Assembly: GCF_003144405.1 (NCBI RefSeq)
Contig: NZ_PENW01000007.1
Coordinates: forward strand, 57,665-121,664
Direction: 5' to 3'
DNA length: 64,000 nt
From: Proteus cibi
GTDB taxonomy: Bacteria; Pseudomonadota; Gammaproteobacteria; Enterobacterales; Enterobacteriaceae
How positions within the stretch are numbered: position 1 is the stretch's first letter; each line of letters begins with the position of its first letter. Shown here piece after piece: positions 47,054-57,267 of this stretch. The notes under the pieces are model-generated. The model was not told the DNA's origin, ran no database searches, and was given only the letters and a program-made list of their open reading frames with translations. The translations under genes and the position numbers were made by a program.

Positions 47054-47983
47054 ATGAAATACCAAGATGTTACGAAATCACCCTGTGAGAATGCTTATTT
47101 TTTAGTTTTTAACCTCAACTACTCACCTGAAAACCGCGATATTCTAATCGATTTTTGTAATAATTTTTCTGGTCTGATACGTAGTATGAGAACACGTTTT
47201 CCTGAATTGGAAACAAGTTGTGTCATGGGATTCGGTGCAAAGGCATGGACTACATTATTTCCCAATCAGCCAAAACCCAAAGAGCTAAATACCTTTAAAG
47301 AAATTAAAGGTGACACTTATACTGCGGTTTCTACTCCGGGCGATCTTTTTTTCCATATTCGAGCTCTCAAAGTTTCAGCCTGTTACGAATTAGCGTCTAT
47401 CATCAGCCAAAAGCTAAAGGATATTGTTACACCTGTTGATGAAGTTCATGGATTTAGATATTTTGACGGGCGTTCTATTATTGGTTTTGTCGATGGAACT
47501 GAAAATCCAGAGTATGAAGATGAGCGTGCTTCTTATGCCGTTATTGGCGATGAAGATCCTGAATTTACAGGTGGCAGTTACGCCTTTGTACAAAAATATA
47601 TTCACGATATGGAAGCATGGGAAAAACAGCCTCTTATTGAACAAGAGAAAGTCATAGGTAGGCACAAATTCAATGATGTAGAGTTAACCGATGAAGAAAA
47701 AGAACCTGGTTCACATAATGTGGTAACCAATATCCAAAATGAAAATGGCGAAGATTTAAAAATTGTCAGAGCCAATATGCCTTTTTCCAATCCATCCCAA
47801 AATGAATATGGTACTTACTTTATTGGCTATGCCCGTTATTTTTCAACAACTAACCGTATGCTAGAAAATATGTTTGCAGGTACACCCGAAGGTCATACGG
47901 ATAAATTGCTTAAATTCAGTACCCCTGTAACAGGTACATTATTCTTTGTTCCATCCCCTGAGTTTCTGGATGATCTAGCGTAA
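47054..47983 (+). CDS. Dyp-type haem peroxidase, YfeX-like
   Basis: 309 residues. The Dyp signature GFVDGTENP (about 150-158) with the distal catalytic Asp is intact; the proximal haem His lies in EPGSHNVVTN (about 221-226), and the distal Arg in IVRANMPFSNPS (about 240-248). No Tat signal peptide, so a cytosolic class P/B enzyme like YfeX. AGGGATC lies before the ATG. Ends at a strong hairpin. Confidence 0.93.
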   Translation: MKYQDVTKSPCENAYFLVFNLNYSPENRDILIDFCNNFSGLIRSMRTRFPELETSCVMGFGAKAWTTLFPNQPKPKELNTFKEIKGDTYTAVSTPGDLFFHIRALKVSACYELASIISQKLKDIVTPVDEVHGFRYFDGRSIIGFVDGTENPEYEDERASYAVIGDEDPEFTGGSYAFVQKYIHDMEAWEKQPLIEQEKVIGRHKFNDVELTDEEKEPGSHNVVTNIQNENGEDLKIVRANMPFSNPSQNEYGTYFIGYARYFSTTNRMLENMFAGTPEGHTDKLLKFSTPVTGTLFFVPSPEFLDDLA

Positions 47984-47991
47984 TTTATTAC

Positions 47992-48032
47992 AAGTAGATA
48001 TATAGGCCTGTTACTTATATATCTACTTTTTA
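47992..48032. terminator. Terminator between the Dyp peroxidase and lipoprotein genes
   Basis: 13-bp stem (AAGTAGATATATA / TATATATCTACTT), T-run on the right and A-rich on the left; serves the convergent pair. Confidence 0.85.
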
Positions 48033-48055
48033 TTATGGGTTTTTCTTTGGATCAA

Positions 48056-48403
48056 TTATAAACCGAAAACATTAACGTAAAATTCTTTGCCGTCGTCAGT
48101 ACTTTCAATAGTATAAGTAATAGGGATCGAGTTTTTACCACCCGCACCTTCAAAAGAGAGTTCGGCAGCACATGAGTAAGTATCTCTTTTCTCATCATGT
48201 TCACGAGTACGTACGCTTTCTACTTTGATCTTAATTTGATCGATCACTGCCGCCATTTTTTGATCGCGTAATTCGTCTTTTGTAATATCAATCACTAAAT
48301 TTTTGGCTTCAGTACTATTACAGCTAGGTGTTGCATCACTACATCCCACTAAAGGTAATGCTAATGCACCTAATAAGGCTAGTTTTAGAATTCGAGTTTT
48401 CAT
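48056..48403 (-). CDS. Small predicted lipoprotein
   Basis: 115 residues from ATG 48403. N-terminal MKTRILKLALLGALALPLVGC is a lipoprotein signal with lipobox LVGC. The mature part contains a second Cys pair (about 28 and 77 from this start) and an immunoglobulin-like C-terminal strand pattern (NSIPITYTIESTDDGKEFYVNV). The open frame goes 15 codons further upstream, but that would put polar residues before the signal peptide. Function unknown. Confidence 0.78.
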   Translation of the reverse strand: MKTRILKLALLGALALPLVGCSDATPSCNSTEAKNLVIDITKDELRDQKMAAVIDQIKIKVESVRTREHDEKRDTYSCAAELSFEGAGGKNSIPITYTIESTDDGKEFYVNVFGL

Positions 48404-48515
48404 ATTGATTAATTCTTCCTTACTCACAAGATAAAATAAATTTTTCAATATTTTACCTAATAATTATCTCGCAACAATATAGTGAGTTAATAGTCAGAAT
48501 AAGATAACGTTAGAA

Positions 48516-48579
48516 ATTAATATTTTGGCGTTAAGATAATCATTAAGTAAAACCTACAAACTTTAACGCCAATATTAAT
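48516..48579 (-). repeat. Long inverted repeat over the pbpC stop codon
   Basis: ATTAATATTTTGGCGTTAA (48516-48534) and TTAACGCCAATATTAAT (48563-48579) pair over 17 bp with a 2-nt bulge. One arm contains the pbpC stop codon. Probably mRNA 3'-end structure or terminator, though the 28-nt loop is large. Confidence 0.6.
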
Positions 48580-50953
48580 GTGCTTCGATTTCTTGTTTGT
48601 TAATCATACCAATAATATCAACACGAATATTTCGTGTATCCGCTCTTCCTTTATCGTCTACTGCGCGAATACGATAGCGACCACTCTCTTTGGGATACCA
48701 CTCTATTGATCGCTGATTTGTACTATTTCCTAAATAAGCATCATCAACAAACCAATAAATAATATTGCTGTCATTATCTGTTGTTGCATTAAATACAATT
48801 GATATATGTGGTGATGAAGTGCGTCTTAAAGTATAAGTGGTATTACGTAATGGCGATAATATACGAGGAGGTATTCCCGTCATAGCCATATCCCCATTTT
48901 TACAATGAGCAGTAGAAGGCGGTGTTCGCTTTGGTAGCCCAGCTTGAGCAAATACGTTAGCTAAATCAGAAGGCCAATATTCAAAAACTTCAATCTTAAC
49001 CTGATCTTCATTATAAGGAGGACAAACAACTTCTCCCGTCACTTTATCAATTGCTAGAGGCCGATAAATTGTATCAACTTTAATTGGTGATTTTCCGGGA
49101 ATAAACCATGTTTTACCTTTACGTTGGCACCATGGCGTAGGCAAATGACCACTCGCCAAACAAATATCGACTTGTTTAATATTTTCAGGAAATTTAAATT
49201 TTGGCTCTTTTAAGTTCGGATAATCAGCAACAATATTATCTATAATGTTAAAAAATAGAGGGGCAGCGGCTTCAGCGCCAATTAATGCACTATTCCCTTT
49301 ACCATCAAAATTACCTATCCAAACAACTAAAACATAAGGTCCAAAAATTCCACTACTCCATGCATCTCGAAATCCCCATGATGTGCCCGTTTTCCAATAA
49401 ATCGGTAATGTCATGGATTTTTGTGCCAAAGTATCATCAGGTCTTCGATGTTGGCTTAACATATCCAGTGTAATAAAGCTCGCTTCTTCACTTAATAACT
49501 GAATAGGTTTAGCAATAGCATCTGTACTTTGCATTCTTAACGGTTTAAGTTGACCTCGATTGGCTAATATTGCATAGAGCTTCGCTAATTCTTGTACTGT
49601 AATTTCACCGCCCCCTAACACCAAAGATAGACCGTAATGTCTCTCACTCGCCATATTGCTGATACCTGACATTTGTAGAAACTGGTAAAGCGTCGGATTT
49701 TTCAATTGAGAGGCGATCGACACTGCGGGGATATTTCGGCTGTAATTTAACGCTTGAGTGGCAGAAATAGGCCCTAAAAAACGTAAATCAAAGTTTTCTG
49801 GCGCATAACTACCAAAGGTAGAAGGTACATCTTTTAAAATTGTTCGAGGATGTAAAATCCCTTGTTCTAATCCTAATGCATAGATAAAAGGTTTTAATGT
49901 TGACCCCGGTGAACGCTTCGCATTAGTACCATTAACTTGCCCATGAATATCAACATTATAATAATCAGCCGAACCAACCAACGCTTTAACGCCCATATCT
50001 CGTGTATCAACCAGGATCACAGAAGCATTTTTAACACCTAGGTGTCTATTTCGTTCAATAAATGCATCAACTTGTTTCTCAACTAAGAGTTGTAATGGAA
50101 GATCAATCGTTGTGACGATATCTGTGGGTTTTCTTGGATTAAACTTTTCCTGTTTTTCAATTTGCTCGATAAAATGAGGGGCGATATAAGGCATTTTTTC
50201 CGGCTGACGTAGTCGAAGTGGCAATTGAAACAGTGCGGATAAATCAGCATCGCTAGGATATTCTTCCAACCAATAATCATAAAGCTGATTACGCGTTTTC
50301 ATCAAAGAAAGGCTAATGCCGTCACTATTTGGCTCGATTCGATAACTCGGTGATTGAGGTAATACAGCAAGTGTTAACGCTTCCGGTAATGTTAATTCTT
50401 TAGGATGTTTATTAAAATAAATTAAGCTTGCAGCACCAATGCTCTCTATATTTCGTCCATAAGGAGCGTAGTTAAAATAGGCTTCTAAAATATCATGTTT
50501 TGAATAACTGAGTTCTAATTGAATAGCGCGTAATACCTGAACTAATTTACCCCCTACTGTACGTGTATTTAATTGCCAGTGCATACGAGCCAGTTGCATG
50601 GTAATTGTCGAACCACCTTGCAATCGCTCACCATAAACATAACTAACAAAAAAACCTCGAATTAAGCTGTAAGGATTAAATCCAGCATGATAATAGAACC
50701 AGCGATCTTCATATCGCATGGCACTATCTATCATCAAGGGCGCAATATCCTCTAAATCTGTCCACAACCGATAGCGCTCATCATTAGCCAGTGTTAAACG
50801 GAGTAAATTTCCATTGCTATCATAATATGCCGTTGAAGATAAAAAACCTTCTGATAATGCTGGGTGTGGAAAAAGGCGAAATCCCACACAAAAGAGGGCG
50901 ATTAAAAAGCCCCCCATCAATATATTTTGTAAAACTCGCTTGCTTCTCGTCAT
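48575..50953 (-). CDS. pbpC: Penicillin-binding protein 1C
   Basis: Bifunctional-type class A PBP, 792 residues, anchored by an N-terminal helix (LMGGFLIALFCVGF). Glycosyltransferase motifs EDRWFYYHAGFNP (about 83-95) and QGGSTITMQLARM (about 115-127) are present; transpeptidase motifs SPGSTLKP (SXXK), SRN and KTGTSWG are intact. A C-terminal BiPBP_C beta domain follows (about 690-785). It lies 42 nt downstream of the alpha-2-macroglobulin gene, the usual pairing in proteobacteria, where both are thought to repair or guard the breached envelope. Confidence 0.95.
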   Translation of the reverse strand: MTRSKRVLQNILMGGFLIALFCVGFRLFPHPALSEGFLSSTAYYDSNGNLLRLTLANDERYRLWTDLEDIAPLMIDSAMRYEDRWFYYHAGFNPYSLIRGFFVSYVYGERLQGGSTITMQLARMHWQLNTRTVGGKLVQVLRAIQLELSYSKHDILEAYFNYAPYGRNIESIGAASLIYFNKHPKELTLPEALTLAVLPQSPSYRIEPNSDGISLSLMKTRNQLYDYWLEEYPSDADLSALFQLPLRLRQPEKMPYIAPHFIEQIEKQEKFNPRKPTDIVTTIDLPLQLLVEKQVDAFIERNRHLGVKNASVILVDTRDMGVKALVGSADYYNVDIHGQVNGTNAKRSPGSTLKPFIYALGLEQGILHPRTILKDVPSTFGSYAPENFDLRFLGPISATQALNYSRNIPAVSIASQLKNPTLYQFLQMSGISNMASERHYGLSLVLGGGEITVQELAKLYAILANRGQLKPLRMQSTDAIAKPIQLLSEEASFITLDMLSQHRRPDDTLAQKSMTLPIYWKTGTSWGFRDAWSSGIFGPYVLVVWIGNFDGKGNSALIGAEAAAPLFFNIIDNIVADYPNLKEPKFKFPENIKQVDICLASGHLPTPWCQRKGKTWFIPGKSPIKVDTIYRPLAIDKVTGEVVCPPYNEDQVKIEVFEYWPSDLANVFAQAGLPKRTPPSTAHCKNGDMAMTGIPPRILSPLRNTTYTLRRTSSPHISIVFNATTDNDSNIIYWFVDDAYLGNSTNQRSIEWYPKESGRYRIRAVDDKGRADTRNIRVDIIGMINKQEIEAH

Positions 50954-50995
50954 TCTAAAGCAACCAGAAACACGCGTCTGAAATCCAAACTAATT

Positions 50996-53900
50996 TCATT
51001 TTACATTGCCATTATTTTGCATCGGTTTATTGACAGTCATAACGCCTTTACCAATCGCTAATGCTTGTATTTCCCTGTCATACATAGCTTCTGCAAATGC
51101 TGGCGGTATAGAAAATATTCCCGAATTAGTGGCTTTAATTTGGTAAACAAACTCTTGTACTTGTTGAGTTGCAGTACCATAAATAATGACGCGATCTTCT
51201 CGAATATCACTGTATTCTGGTGACCAGCGAGTGCCTTTAGTACCCGTTGGCGATAACCATTCGACTTCTGGGTTATCCACATCATCCATTGATTGTTGTA
51301 CGGCTTCAAAACCACCGGGAAGTAGGTCCACCAGCACAACATTATTCACACCTTGTTTTGCATTCGCTCTGATTTTTATATGTACATAAAGCTTTTCACC
51401 TAAGGTTGTACTATTAACAACCTCACCTTTTTCATTCACGTAATCACGAGAAATTTCTAATCCTCGTGAAAGTGCTTCTTTAGGTTGTTCGCTATCAAAA
51501 CCAGATTGTGTGACAACATACCAAGCCGCATTATTCGTTGGATTATTAAATAAGATCTCTTTAATACCCGCTTTAAACTGACCTATCGCTGTGGCATTTG
51601 TCATAGAGGAAATAACAACAGGTGGGTTTTCACCACTTTTGACACTCACGGTTAATGGTTGTGTCGGTGTTGTCATATTTTGGATCTGTTTAGTGTAATG
51701 CTCTAATGCCAAGATACTCATTGCCGAGGATTGCGTGGTATAGCGCTCATCCTTAAAGCTCATTACCATATTTTCCAGTAGTTGTGGCGGAATATCTCCC
51801 GCTTTTTCGGGGAAGTGTTTCACAATCAAATACAGCCTTGTACTGTCTTGGATCAGGGGATCTAAATAGTTATGTGACCACCACGCTTTGCTATAAGCTT
51901 TGCTTAGCTCTTGCCATGTAGGTTTTAATAATTCATCTGCTTGTTTATCCATTTTCAGCATTTTGTAAGAAGCCGCTAAATATAAAGCGCCTAAGTCACT
52001 CTGCCATGTTTTTGGATAATTTTTTTGCATTCGCGTTTGAATAGCCGCAATTTCTCCCGTAGTCACCTTACCTTGACGTGTTAATAAATAAACAGCAAAA
52101 GCACGCATTCTAAGTTCATCTTGATTATTTAATCCGGCATTGACGGCAAGCTTAGTTAAATATTCGTTGGATGACCGTAAAAGTGTTTCAGATACAGGGT
52201 AATTCGCTTCTTGTGCCTCAATTAAAAATTGAACAACATATAAAGTCACAAATGGATCAGTCGATGGCGTTGAACGCCATGTTCCAATGGCACCTTGACC
52301 ATTTTGACGAGTCAGTAGTGTCGCCATAGTCTGTTCAAGCTGAGTATTAATTTTATCTTGTGAATATATCGCCTTCATTTCAGGATTACGTTGGTGGAAT
52401 AACAACGGTATTGCCTGACTTGTTATTTGCTCTGAACAATTATAAGGATAATTAGCAAGATATTGTGCCAATGCACTGCTTAGTACTAAAGGCGAGTAAG
52501 AAACACGCGCATCCCTTTTCGCATATTCATCATACATTTGTCGAATATACGTCACACTCTGCTCTTTACCATCCATACGCCCTAAGCTTGATTGAGTACG
52601 ATAAGCTGAAGCTGGGCGAATAGAGAGAGCCACTGTCCTTTGAGTAACTTTGCCGTCAGTATTCACTGAAAATGTAATAGCGCCATTGCCCAATTGTGAT
52701 TTGGCTTTCAATCTAAAGGAAACTACCGTTTCTTTTTTCTCACCTAATGTCAGTTGATAACGGTTCTGTCCGATAACCTCTAATTGAGGGTCAGGTGTTA
52801 TCGTCACATCGAGTTTTGTTGCAACACCATTAAGATCACTCAGGTTATTTGCAATACCTAAAGTGACATCAAATTCATCATTAGGTGCCACAGTTGTAGG
52901 AATATGAGGACTTAATACAAAGTCATCGCGTACAGTCGTATAGCGTTGCGTATTCCCAATACGATTTGGTGTTACAGATACTGCCATGACTCTTATTTTG
53001 CCATTAAAATACGCTGGCACTTTGTAGTTAAAAACCGCTTCGCCATCGACTTCCGTAATACCAGACCAATAAGCAACAGGCGCTTCTTTCTTACGCTTAA
53101 ATGGATTCAAATAGAGGTCAACACCTTCTCCCGCATCCCCCCCCGGCGCTGAAGCCAGTGATATCATTTTGCTAAATTCCGGCAGAATAAGATCCAGGAT
53201 TTGCGTGCTTTCAACTTCTAATGCGCGTTTACGGAAGAAGTAATCCAATGGATCTTTTAATTTATATCGAGCGACTTGCAAGATACCTTCATCAACAGCA
53301 AAAACAGCAACTTGTTGTGAGATATCTGTTTTTACCGTAATCGGTAAGGTATCACCCGGTTTAATAACATCCGGTGACTCTAATTCGATTTGGGCTTGGA
53401 AATTTTCACGGCTGACTTTAAACGGCACCACCCCATAACTAAGTGGACTCATGAATATTTCATCAGAGTTTATATCTCTAACAAATTGAACATTGATGTA
53501 GCCATTACCTTCCAATTGCGCAGGAACTCGGATTTTTTGTACCGAATTTGTTGTTGATGATGTAAACCATTGCCAAGAATACACTTTGTCCCTTTCTATC
53601 GTAATAATACCGCTACCAACATAAGGGGCATTGATGGCAATTTCGATCTCTTCACCAGCTTTATATGTATCTTTATTTAAAGTGAGCTGTAACTCTGCTT
53701 CGCGATCAAGTGAACGAGTCACATTTGCATGACCTGCAACAGTATAATTAATGCGATTAAGTACACTGCCCTCTTTATTTTTGACTAATAATACAAAGTT
53801 CCCTGGTGTTTGTGTTTCTAATGCAAAAGAGCTTCCATTCTCATCAATAGAAAGTGGGACATCATCAATAAACACTTCTTTGAGTTTAGATTGATATTTA

Positions 53901-56900
53901 TAAACACCCGAATTTTGTCGAGTTAAAACAGAGAGGTATTTTTGCTCATAGCGTTCTAACGTTAATGCCTCTTGAGCAATTTGCTTTAATGTTGGATCAA
54001 TCACAATAAACTTGAGGTTGCGCTGTGCATTTTGATTAATATAGTCAAGCGTCCCATCTGCTTTTACACCAATCAGATAATCATGAGGAGATACCATAAC
54101 ACGCGCAGCTGCCGTCACAGAACGACCACTCCCCGCATCAAACGCTTCAGAGATAAGTTGTAATTGATAAGTAGCATCATCATAAGATGTTAACCCTAAA
54201 TCAATCTCAGCGCCCCCCTCTGCATTCGTTGTTGTTTCTTCTAAATCAGTTTCAAAGCTGTCGTGATTACGACGATTTTCATAAAAACGATAATCAGAAT
54301 AGCGTGAAAAATTAGGATAAATAGGTCTTAAGGTTAATTTGGAAACAACACGTCTATCTTGTGCTGGAGTGCCAAATAAATTTTGTACATCTATTGAAGC
54401 TTTTAATTCAGATGGTTTCACCCATCCTTGTTGCCTATCTGGCGTCAGATTGAGTGCGACTTTAAGTAAGTCGGGTTCAAACTCTTTAACCACAACCGTT
54501 GTACTGCCTAATAAACTGGCATCTTCATTATTTTTACCGACTAAATAGAGATAGATATTCCAATCTCCAGTAGGCGAGTTTTCTGATGTGGTATAGCTTA
54601 ATTCGTTGAAACCAAACTCGTTTAATACCATAGATTGATTGAACATCAATGTATTACGAGGATCTCGAATTTCAACGCGTAAAGGTATACCTTCAAGGGC
54701 TGTTTTCCAGTCAAAAGTACGAGTAATTAGACCGATATTGAAGGTTTCACCCGGCCGATAAACGCCTCTATCAGAAAATAAGAAACTATCGAGAGTACGA
54801 GGGTCTCTTGGAGTATCATCACCAAAGATATCAAAGCGAGAAAGGCTAAGTTGTCTATCGTAATAAGCATTTGTTGGTAAAAACGAAATATCACCCTCTT
54901 TTTCAACTAAAAAGAGAACGGCGGTCTGCTCATTTCTAAAATCTTTAAGATTAGGGAAAGCGACATGACCATCAGTGCTCGTCGTTTTACTCAATAACGT
55001 TGTTCCGTTTTTAGCAATAACAGAGACTTTTGCATCGCTAACAGGCGCACCGTTATAAATAGATTGTACGAATACATCTCGAGAACCATCAATCGATGAT
55101 TTAGCAATGATCCCTAAATCGGTGACAACAACAAAGCGTGTATCAGAAACTTCGTCATCTTCATCATACTCTTCGTCTTCATCGTCTGCTCTTGATGCTT
55201 TATTCGGTTCCCAAGAAGTCAGTTTTAATAAAAATATTCCACGCTTAGCATTAGGATCAGCAGATAAATAACGACTTAAATCAATACCTTTATATTGAAC
55301 TTCACCTTTATTTTCATTATTTAGTGCTGTTTGATACGTAAAATGCTCAGTAAAATATTCATCATTAAGGCGGTTAAAGTTTGTCGATGTAAAATATTTA
55401 TCTTTAAAAGAAACGATGTGTTGTAACTGACTTGGAATAACTCGTTTTATATCAAGTTGTAGCCCCGGTAGATTACGAGCAGAAACAGTGATCTGCTTAT
55501 CGCCCGTCATAGAAAGCAAAGCACCTTCAGAAACAAAGTTCAGCATTTGCGGATAATCAGGCACACTGACAATTTGATAACGATCTTCTTTTAATTGGTA
55601 TCCACCCACAGATATTATCCCTCTAGGGATTTTAACTAATATGTGGCGATAAGCTGGCGCATTGTATTTAAAAGCAAAAGTAGCTTGATTTTCTTGTTCA
55701 TTATCATTCATCTCAAGCGTTAGCTTCTCTGACTGAGCAAGAATAGTTTTACTGACATCATTCAGGTTCCAATCGTAATAATCGTCTTCATCTTGGCGAA
55801 TGTCGGTATTTTCTAATTCTAAATTGTGTTGAGGCAATAACCATGCAGACACTTCATTTTTTATCTCTTTTTCATTTAATTCATCACTTAATGAAATAAT
55901 AAGTACCCGCGCATCTTTTCCATTTTCAGACTCAACCAGTTCACTTTCTATATTGGAAACATTAAGGCTATATAGACTCGGGATCTCAACATGATATGTT
56001 TTTTCTTTTGATGTTGTATTAGCAGTTACTGTTGTCGCAATACCCGGTTCAATTTTAAGGAAGACCTTACTATTAATATCTTTTAACGCTAATTGTTCAG
56101 AGTGAACCCAAGCCGTTAATTTTTTATTATCGTAATTGATGGCATATTTCAGTTTTTCATTATCGCCATATCTCATTGAAAGGCGCTTTTCAAAACTCTG
56201 AATATCGACAGGAGCATTAAAAGAGATCTTGATTATGGCATGTTTTTGAGATGGGTTTTGAGGATCTTGATAAAACTCACTCTTTCCTAAGCTGTAATCG
56301 AAAGGTGTTGTTTTAAACTCATACTTGTTTGATTTTAATGAAAACTGTGGTGCTAATAATTTAGTTTCATCAAGCTGAATTTTATATTCACTGCCCATCG
56401 CAAAAGGCTTTTTGGCTGTAAAAACAAGGGTTGAGCCATTTTGCCACTGCCAGTTACCTTCAATCGCCGGTGTTAAAGTCACACCTTCAGTTACTTCTTT
56501 ATCAATAAGCGTAATCGGTGCCGCAGAGCGAGAAAAAGATAAAATGATTTTCTGTGATTGCGGGTTATCATTGGCATAATCGATTTGTGCTGGCGCTATA
56601 AGTTTCACATTAACATTTTGTACAATGACGGGCGCAACATCGATAGGAACAGGTCGATTGAGATAACTGTGATAACCGTAATAGCTGCCAAATGATGCAA
56701 AAATAAGAAAGATAATAGAGCCTAATGCGGTTTTAGGGTGACCGACTATACCATTTTCAATCTTTCGCAAATGGCGGGTAACAAAGTCAATCCAAATGGG
56801 CGTACTCCATTGTATTTGCCCTATGAATGGGCTGAGTATCTTCTCTAAAAGACGAATACAAAAAACAATGATCCACCCCAATAAACGGAGCAGTTTAAAA

Positions 56901-56932
56901 GGGAGGGAAAGTAAAAAACGCAGTACGTCCAT
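50996..56932 (-). CDS. Giant bacterial alpha-2-macroglobulin, membrane anchored
   Basis: 1978 residues from ATG 56932 (AGGA before it); a GTG 7 codons upstream is less likely. Macroglobulin-like domains (MG) and bait-type region fill the first 1200 residues; the thioester motif NCSEQ (CXEQ type) lies near residue 1497 inside an alpha-toroid domain, so it can probably trap proteases covalently. Unlike E. coli YfhM, no lipobox is seen: the N-terminus has one amphipathic hydrophobic stretch (about 4-28) and one membrane helix (ALGSIIFLIFASFGSYYGY, about 76-94), giving an inner-membrane anchor with the body in the periplasm. Acidic low-complexity DDEDEEYDEDDEV near 580. Paired with pbpC. Confidence 0.92.
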   Translation of the reverse strand: MDVLRFLLSLPFKLLRLLGWIIVFCIRLLEKILSPFIGQIQWSTPIWIDFVTRHLRKIENGIVGHPKTALGSIIFLIFASFGSYYGYHSYLNRPVPIDVAPVIVQNVNVKLIAPAQIDYANDNPQSQKIILSFSRSAAPITLIDKEVTEGVTLTPAIEGNWQWQNGSTLVFTAKKPFAMGSEYKIQLDETKLLAPQFSLKSNKYEFKTTPFDYSLGKSEFYQDPQNPSQKHAIIKISFNAPVDIQSFEKRLSMRYGDNEKLKYAINYDNKKLTAWVHSEQLALKDINSKVFLKIEPGIATTVTANTTSKEKTYHVEIPSLYSLNVSNIESELVESENGKDARVLIISLSDELNEKEIKNEVSAWLLPQHNLELENTDIRQDEDDYYDWNLNDVSKTILAQSEKLTLEMNDNEQENQATFAFKYNAPAYRHILVKIPRGIISVGGYQLKEDRYQIVSVPDYPQMLNFVSEGALLSMTGDKQITVSARNLPGLQLDIKRVIPSQLQHIVSFKDKYFTSTNFNRLNDEYFTEHFTYQTALNNENKGEVQYKGIDLSRYLSADPNAKRGIFLLKLTSWEPNKASRADDEDEEYDEDDEVSDTRFVVVTDLGIIAKSSIDGSRDVFVQSIYNGAPVSDAKVSVIAKNGTTLLSKTTSTDGHVAFPNLKDFRNEQTAVLFLVEKEGDISFLPTNAYYDRQLSLSRFDIFGDDTPRDPRTLDSFLFSDRGVYRPGETFNIGLITRTFDWKTALEGIPLRVEIRDPRNTLMFNQSMVLNEFGFNELSYTTSENSPTGDWNIYLYLVGKNNEDASLLGSTTVVVKEFEPDLLKVALNLTPDRQQGWVKPSELKASIDVQNLFGTPAQDRRVVSKLTLRPIYPNFSRYSDYRFYENRRNHDSFETDLEETTTNAEGGAEIDLGLTSYDDATYQLQLISEAFDAGSGRSVTAAARVMVSPHDYLIGVKADGTLDYINQNAQRNLKFIVIDPTLKQIAQEALTLERYEQKYLSVLTRQNSGVYKYQSKLKEVFIDDVPLSIDENGSSFALETQTPGNFVLLVKNKEGSVLNRINYTVAGHANVTRSLDREAELQLTLNKDTYKAGEEIEIAINAPYVGSGIITIERDKVYSWQWFTSSTTNSVQKIRVPAQLEGNGYINVQFVRDINSDEIFMSPLSYGVVPFKVSRENFQAQIELESPDVIKPGDTLPITVKTDISQQVAVFAVDEGILQVARYKLKDPLDYFFRKRALEVESTQILDLILPEFSKMISLASAPGGDAGEGVDLYLNPFKRKKEAPVAYWSGITEVDGEAVFNYKVPAYFNGKIRVMAVSVTPNRIGNTQRYTTVRDDFVLSPHIPTTVAPNDEFDVTLGIANNLSDLNGVATKLDVTITPDPQLEVIGQNRYQLTLGEKKETVVSFRLKAKSQLGNGAITFSVNTDGKVTQRTVALSIRPASAYRTQSSLGRMDGKEQSVTYIRQMYDEYAKRDARVSYSPLVLSSALAQYLANYPYNCSEQITSQAIPLLFHQRNPEMKAIYSQDKINTQLEQTMATLLTRQNGQGAIGTWRSTPSTDPFVTLYVVQFLIEAQEANYPVSETLLRSSNEYLTKLAVNAGLNNQDELRMRAFAVYLLTRQGKVTTGEIAAIQTRMQKNYPKTWQSDLGALYLAASYKMLKMDKQADELLKPTWQELSKAYSKAWWSHNYLDPLIQDSTRLYLIVKHFPEKAGDIPPQLLENMVMSFKDERYTTQSSAMSILALEHYTKQIQNMTTPTQPLTVSVKSGENPPVVISSMTNATAIGQFKAGIKEILFNNPTNNAAWYVVTQSGFDSEQPKEALSRGLEISRDYVNEKGEVVNSTTLGEKLYVHIKIRANAKQGVNNVVLVDLLPGGFEAVQQSMDDVDNPEVEWLSPTGTKGTRWSPEYSDIREDRVIIYGTATQQVQEFVYQIKATNSGIFSIPPAFAEAMYDREIQALAIGKGVMTVNKPMQNNGNVK

Positions 56933-57222
56933 ATAGATAGTCCTATATTGCACTGATAAAAATACATTTTCTTATCAGTAAAATTTAGCCAAAGAGTAAA
57001 ATAAATAGTGCAATTTTAATAAATTAAGGTTCTAAAATAAGAATGAATACTTATCATTAACTTATAATTTTTATTATATAAAGATAGATTACATCCTTAA
57101 TCTTTTTTTCCTAGCATTCCACTCTATTTCAAGACTCTTCTGAGCATCAGTTTGGCTCATCTTTTTCTAACAATCATTTAATGTTTAATAAAACAAAGTA
57201 AAAAAGATAAATTTTGCGAGGA
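56933..57222. other. AT-rich gap upstream of the macroglobulin gene
   Basis: Gene-free interval of about 335 nt including the terminator at 57223-57247. No recognisable feature beyond probable promoter. Confidence 0.5.
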
Positions 57223-57247
57223 AAATCGCACTATTAAAGTGCGATTT
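57223..57247 (-). terminator. Terminator of the DUF3829 lipoprotein gene
   Basis: Perfect 9-bp stem (AAATCGCAC / GTGCGATTT), 7-nt loop, T-rich tail on the minus strand, 20 nt after the stop codon. Confidence 0.8.
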
Positions 57248-57267
57248 ACATTTTTATAGCGTAAATA

